This document shows, in pieces, positions 61,348-64,000 of a stretch of DNA of 64,000 bases. Position 1 is the stretch's first letter. Each line of letters begins with the position of its first letter. This stretch comes from CAZJHX01 sp964545715 (GTDB taxonomy: Bacteria; Myxococcota_A; UBA9042; GCA-2863065): assembly GCA_964545715.1 (NCBI GenBank), contig CAZJHX010000010.1, positions 1-64,000 of the forward strand. The letters are read 5' to 3'. The notes beneath the pieces are model-generated. The model did no database searches, was not told the DNA's origin, and saw only the letters and a program-made list of their open reading frames with translations. The position numbers and the translations under genes are program-made.

Positions 61348-62421
61348 CTATTTGATCAGCGGGCGGACGTCGTCGACGAGCGTGCGCACAAACTTGTCAG
61401 GCTCCTCGACGTGGGGCCAGTGAGCCGAGCTGTAGAACCACACCATGCGCTTGCCGCGCGGCGCGTCCACGAAGGCGTGGTAGCGCTCCACCAACTCGAA
61501 CGGCGTCGTGTAGTCCAGGCGCCCGGACAAGAAGAAGACGGGGACCTGCACGCTGCGCACCTGCGTGAACATGTCGACCGCCGCCACCTTGGGCCACAGC
61601 ACCCGAAACGAGAACTTGAGGCCGCCGGTCAGCTTCTTGACGGGCACGCGGTAGGGCCTGGGCGCCTTCTTGTGGATCGCCTTCAGCTTGCCGAAGCCCC
61701 GCTCCCCGTAGAGGTTACCGCCAAACTTCGTCAGCCACCGGCGCTGGATGGTGATCCCACGCAGCTGCGCCCCCAGGTTGCCGTACGGGGGCCGCCCCAG
61801 GGCCTCGAGCGCTCGTACGGCCGCGTGGTTTTCGGTCTGGCGCGCCATCTCAAGCGTCCACTTGTAGGAGATCTCCTCACCCTGGTGCACGTTGACCACC
61901 TGCCCGATCCCCACATAGGCGTGGAACAGCGCCGGGTGCCGCTTTACGGCGTGCAGCCCGATCACGCTGCCCCAGCTGTGGCCGACCAGCACGATCTTGC
62001 CGACGCCGAAGCGGGTGCGCAGGTACTCGGTGACCTCTTTGATGTCGCGAACGAAGCGCTCGATGGTCATCGACGACTCGGGGATGCCCCCGTTGTAGCC
62101 CATGCCGGCGCCGCGCTGGTCCCAGTGGACCACGATGAACTCTTCCTCGAGTCCGGCGCCGTACGCGTGCGCCTGGGGTGCCTCTGGATAGCCCGGTCCG
62201 CCGTGCAAAAACAGCAGCACCGGGTTGCTCTTGCGCAGCCCCCGCATGCACAGGCGCGTCTCCACGCCGCCGATGACGACCTTCTCGACCTCGTTGACCG
62301 CCCGCGGGATGCGGACCACAGCTTCGACTTTGTTTTCGGTGCCGGCTACTCGCTGCCCGCCGCCGCATGCACCGAGCAGCAGAAGGGTCGCGAGCGCCGG
62401 CAGCGTGCGCCATATGTTCAT
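61348..62421 (-). CDS. Alpha/beta hydrolase (proline-iminopeptidase-like) lipoprotein
   Basis: A 357-aa predicted lipoprotein (lipobox LLGAC). It is an alpha/beta hydrolase of the S33-like type: oxyanion motif FLHGGPGYPE, DQRGAGMGY, nucleophile GHSWGSVIG, Asp in SGRLDYTTPF and His in SSAHWPHVEEP. A helical lid lies between residues about 180 and 275. Export makes it a periplasmic or surface peptidase or esterase. It begins 33 bases after the AhpD-like gene on the same strand and likely shares its transcript. Confidence 0.9.
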   Translation of the reverse strand: MNIWRTLPALATLLLLGACGGGQRVAGTENKVEAVVRIPRAVNEVEKVVIGGVETRLCMRGLRKSNPVLLFLHGGPGYPEAPQAHAYGAGLEEEFIVVHWDQRGAGMGYNGGIPESSMTIERFVRDIKEVTEYLRTRFGVGKIVLVGHSWGSVIGLHAVKRHPALFHAYVGIGQVVNVHQGEEISYKWTLEMARQTENHAAVRALEALGRPPYGNLGAQLRGITIQRRWLTKFGGNLYGERGFGKLKAIHKKAPRPYRVPVKKLTGGLKFSFRVLWPKVAAVDMFTQVRSVQVPVFFLSGRLDYTTPFELVERYHAFVDAPRGKRMVWFYSSAHWPHVEEPDKFVRTLVDDVRPLIK

Positions 62422-62454
62422 GGGCGCGGATCATCCCAGAAGCGCGCCGGCAAG

Positions 62455-62994
62455 TCAGCCGTCGTCGGCGACTTCCACGCCCAGCCCGTCGGCCATGCGG
62501 TTGTAATATGCGAACAGCGAGATCGTCTGGGCCGCGTCGTGGATGGCCGTATCCGTCAGGCCCGCCTCACGCAGCGCCGCCAGGTCGTCCGCGCACATGT
62601 CATACGGCCGGCGCGTGAGCTTCTCGGCATACGCCAACAGCGCGGCATCGACCTCGCTGACGGGCGCGCTCATCGGGTCCGCGATGATCGCGTCTGCAAA
62701 CGCGCAGTCGTGGCTGGCTTCACGGAGATCCTCCCCGTGCGAGGTCGTTCAGTAACGGCACCCGTTGAAGACGCTCACGGCGGTGGCCAACATCTCGCGC
62801 TGCGTTCGAGTCAGCGGCGACTGCCGAAACATGATGTCCTTGTACAGCCGGACGGCGCTGGCCAGCACGGGTGGATTCAAGCTCATCGCGCGCACGATGC
62901 CGTACACCTTGCCCGCGCGGCCGATGGCGGCGTCGTACTCCCGTTTCAGCACCCCGGTCGCGTCGTCCGTAGAGATCGTCTCAATCCAAGCCAT
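62455..62994 (-). CDS. AhpD/carboxymuconolactone-decarboxylase-family peroxidase, probable selenoprotein
   Basis: The frame is interrupted by TGA at 62749-62751 but continues to a TAG-bounded... full length of 179 residues with U82. The active site would be FNGCRY-U-TTSHGEDLR: C79-R-Y-U82, replacing CxxC of AhpD-like peroxidase-related enzymes. N-terminal MAWIETISTDDATG...REMLATAVSV and C-terminal LLAYAEKLTRRP, AIHDAAQTISLFAYYNRMADGLGVE match the family on both sides of the TGA. A fitting bSECIS hairpin follows. Such enzymes reduce peroxides using the CxxC(U) pair. A pseudogene from a TGC-to-TGA change is the alternative, but the position at the catalytic Cys argues against it. Confidence 0.85.
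62721..62739 (-). promoter_or_regulatory. Putative bacterial SECIS element
   Basis: Nine bases after UGA the transcript forms CACGGGGA-GGA-UCUCCGUG: eight base pairs (one G-U) with a three-base apical loop starting with G, 17 bases after UGA. This fits the bacterial SECIS rules (loop 16-37 bases from UGA, G among the first two loop bases). Confidence 0.7.
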
Positions 62995-63005
62995 GCGCGA
63001 AGTCT

Positions 63006-63021
63006 ACCCCAACGTTGGGGT
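63006..63021. promoter_or_regulatory. Perfect 16-base palindrome between divergent genes
   Basis: ACCCCAACGTTGGGGT is fully self-complementary. It lies 12 bases upstream of the selenoprotein start and 52 bases upstream of the DUF4442 gene. GTCTACCCC occurs at 63002-63010 and again at 63020-63028. It is a good candidate operator for both directions. Confidence 0.6.
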
Positions 63022-63072
63022 CTACCCCGTGCTAATGTCTCTCGCAGCCACAACTGGTAACGGGGTGAGAAC

Positions 63073-63561
63073 ATGGAAGCTGTACTGTCACGCCTGGTCG
63101 CGAGCCGACCGACCGTTTCGGCCCTGTGGACGGCGCTCAAGGGCTTGCCCGGCGGCCCGCGCTTATTCTCGAAGACGATTGGCTGGATGGCGCCGTACAC
63201 CAGCACCATCGACTGCCGGGTCACGACTTTGGAGCACGGCTTCTCGCAGGTGCAGCTGACGGACCGTCGGGCCGTGCGCAACCACCTGGACTGCGTGCAC
63301 GCCATCGCGTTGATGAACCTGGGCGAGGTGTCCACCGGGCTGGCCGTCCTGTACTCCATCGACGGCCGCGGCCGGGGCATCATCCGCTCTTTGAAGATGG
63401 ACTATCTGAAGAAGGCGCGTGGCACGATCACCGCTACCACGAACGTGGCGGTTCCCACAACCACGGGTGATCACAACGTGAAGGTCATCGCCGATCTCAC
63501 CGACGAGCAGGGCGTGGTCGTCGCGCGTGCCCACGCCGGCTGGAAGATCACGGTCACCTGA
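63073..63561 (+). CDS. DUF4442 hotdog-fold protein (thioesterase-like)
   Basis: A 162-aa hotdog-fold protein of the DUF4442 type, related to PaaI-like thioesterases. The core motif VRNHLDCVHAIALMNLGEVSTGLA carries the N-H and E positions typical of the fold, and SLKMDYLKKARGTITATT and VVVARAHAGWKITV are the outer strands. Substrate unknown; acyl-CoA hydrolysis or binding is inferred. ATG 63073 has GGGGTGAG upstream. It converges on the next gene with one base between the stop codons. Confidence 0.88.
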   Translation: MEAVLSRLVASRPTVSALWTALKGLPGGPRLFSKTIGWMAPYTSTIDCRVTTLEHGFSQVQLTDRRAVRNHLDCVHAIALMNLGEVSTGLAVLYSIDGRGRGIIRSLKMDYLKKARGTITATTNVAVPTTTGDHNVKVIADLTDEQGVVVARAHAGWKITVT

Positions 63562-63562
63562 G

Positions 63563-64000
63563 CTACTCGCGGTCCAATTGGCCGGCGGTCTTCAGCACTT
63601 GCTTGATGTGCGTCTCCAGGCCGCTGCACTGGTTGTCACCGTCGTCCAGCAGCCAGACGTCGCCGTCCTGATCGATATCCCCGTCCGCAGCGCACGCCGA
63701 CAGCGGCAGCGTCTTGAACCACTGTGCGGGGGTGAGCGTGGTCAGAAGCTCGATCGCCTCCGCCCCTGAGATGGTCAGGCCGTCGGCGGCGTCAAAGCGG
63801 ATGTCCTCGTTGAACTTCAACGTCATACGAAAGCGCTGCGCCTGCCCGTCGTGGGGAAACGAGCCCTCGACCAACAACGTCGCGTCGTCCGGGAGCCCGG
63901 CCCCGGCCGCCTTGGTGGGCTCCAGGCGCACGTCCATGCGCTTGTAGTCGCCGTGGGGGACATAGCCGCCCACGAAGCCGGCCACGTCGTCCGAGAGCAG
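63563..64000 (-). CDS. Truncated exported-type protein (5' end outside the window)
   Basis: The frame runs through the window edge (LLSDDVAGFVGGYVPHG...), so the GTG at 63985 is probably internal. The visible 145 residues are beta-rich (DVRLEPTKAAGAG, TLLVEGSFPHDGQAQRFRMTLKFN) and end with a short acidic segment, ACAADGDIDQDGDVWLLDDGDNQC, that could bind calcium between two cysteines. A helix (LETHIKQVLKTAGQL) closes it. It resembles lipoprotein-type secreted proteins of the region but cannot be assigned. Confidence 0.7.
   Translation of the reverse strand: MLSDDVAGFVGGYVPHGDYKRMDVRLEPTKAAGAGLPDDATLLVEGSFPHDGQAQRFRMTLKFNEDIRFDAADGLTISGAEAIELLTTLTPAQWFKTLPLSACAADGDIDQDGDVWLLDDGDNQCSGLETHIKQVLKTAGQLDRE

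Noticed and set aside
62749..62751. Calling the AhpD-like gene two pseudogene pieces
   Set aside because: The TGA is exactly at the second catalytic Cys, the frame and family continue, and a bSECIS-like hairpin follows.

Overview
This 64 kb window is high-GC, gene-dense chromosomal DNA that most resembles a Myxococcota (deltaproteobacterial) genome. The pointers are many lipobox lipoproteins of cysteine-rich, Asp-rich or repeat type, MopE/thrombospondin-type-3 repeats, a MYXO-CTERM-like C-terminal anchor, tandem universal stress proteins, frequent GTG/TTG starts with good Shine-Dalgarno sites, sigma-54-type promoters and a probable selenocysteine gene. I saw no tRNA, rRNA, CRISPR array or intact insertion sequence.

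Layout. 1-25.4 kb is dominated by exported proteins. It holds a MopE-like lipoprotein broken by an in-frame TAA, a penicillin-acylase-family Ntn hydrolase, a SpoIID/fibronectin-like exported protein with two lipoproteins, an SDR/acyltransferase pair, a VWA lipoprotein, DUF4846 and M23 proteins, a 1313-aa lipoprotein ending in a formylglycine-enzyme-like domain, and a MYXO-CTERM-like protein followed by a Cys-rich lipoprotein. 25.4-29.8 kb is an accessory island. Two unrelated proteins there share a Thr-rich N-terminus plus a short GYE/D...A-LS motif and lack signal peptides; each lies behind a strong sigma-54-type promoter. One looks like a papain-like cysteine protease and has a GTGA-overlapping lipoprotein partner; the other looks membrane-inserting. 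A triple-repeat cysteine-rich secreted peptide lies between them. 30.8-38.8 kb is a tightly overlapping seven-gene operon for an exported redox system: TlpA-like thioredoxin, multiheme c-type lipoprotein, small heme lipoprotein, DUF4266, DUF3570 beta-barrel, lipoprotein, and a beta-propeller di-heme peroxidase-like protein. 38.9-48.4 kb holds a receiver/histidine-kinase pair, heme A synthase, two radical SAM proteins, a TetR regulator whose start codon lies inside a perfect operator-like palindrome, an integral membrane protein, two small membrane proteins with the same Cys signature, and a Tat-lipoprotein/paralogue pair.

48.4-64 kb is mixed. It contains a second Usp protein, a TPR protein, glutathionyl-hydroquinone reductase, Lpd and the E2 of 2-oxoglutarate dehydrogenase, a gingipain-like C25 protease, a 1345-aa repeat protein ending in a CBM2-like domain, an alpha/beta hydrolase, an AhpD-like enzyme read through a UGA that looks like selenocysteine, a DUF4442 hotdog protein and an edge-truncated gene.

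The main leads are the sigma-54-linked effector-like island, the CxxU AhpD selenoprotein, the redox operon, and the paired CSAF...C-x-K-x-CL membrane proteins around the radical SAM cluster. All functions are read from motifs; no searches were run.
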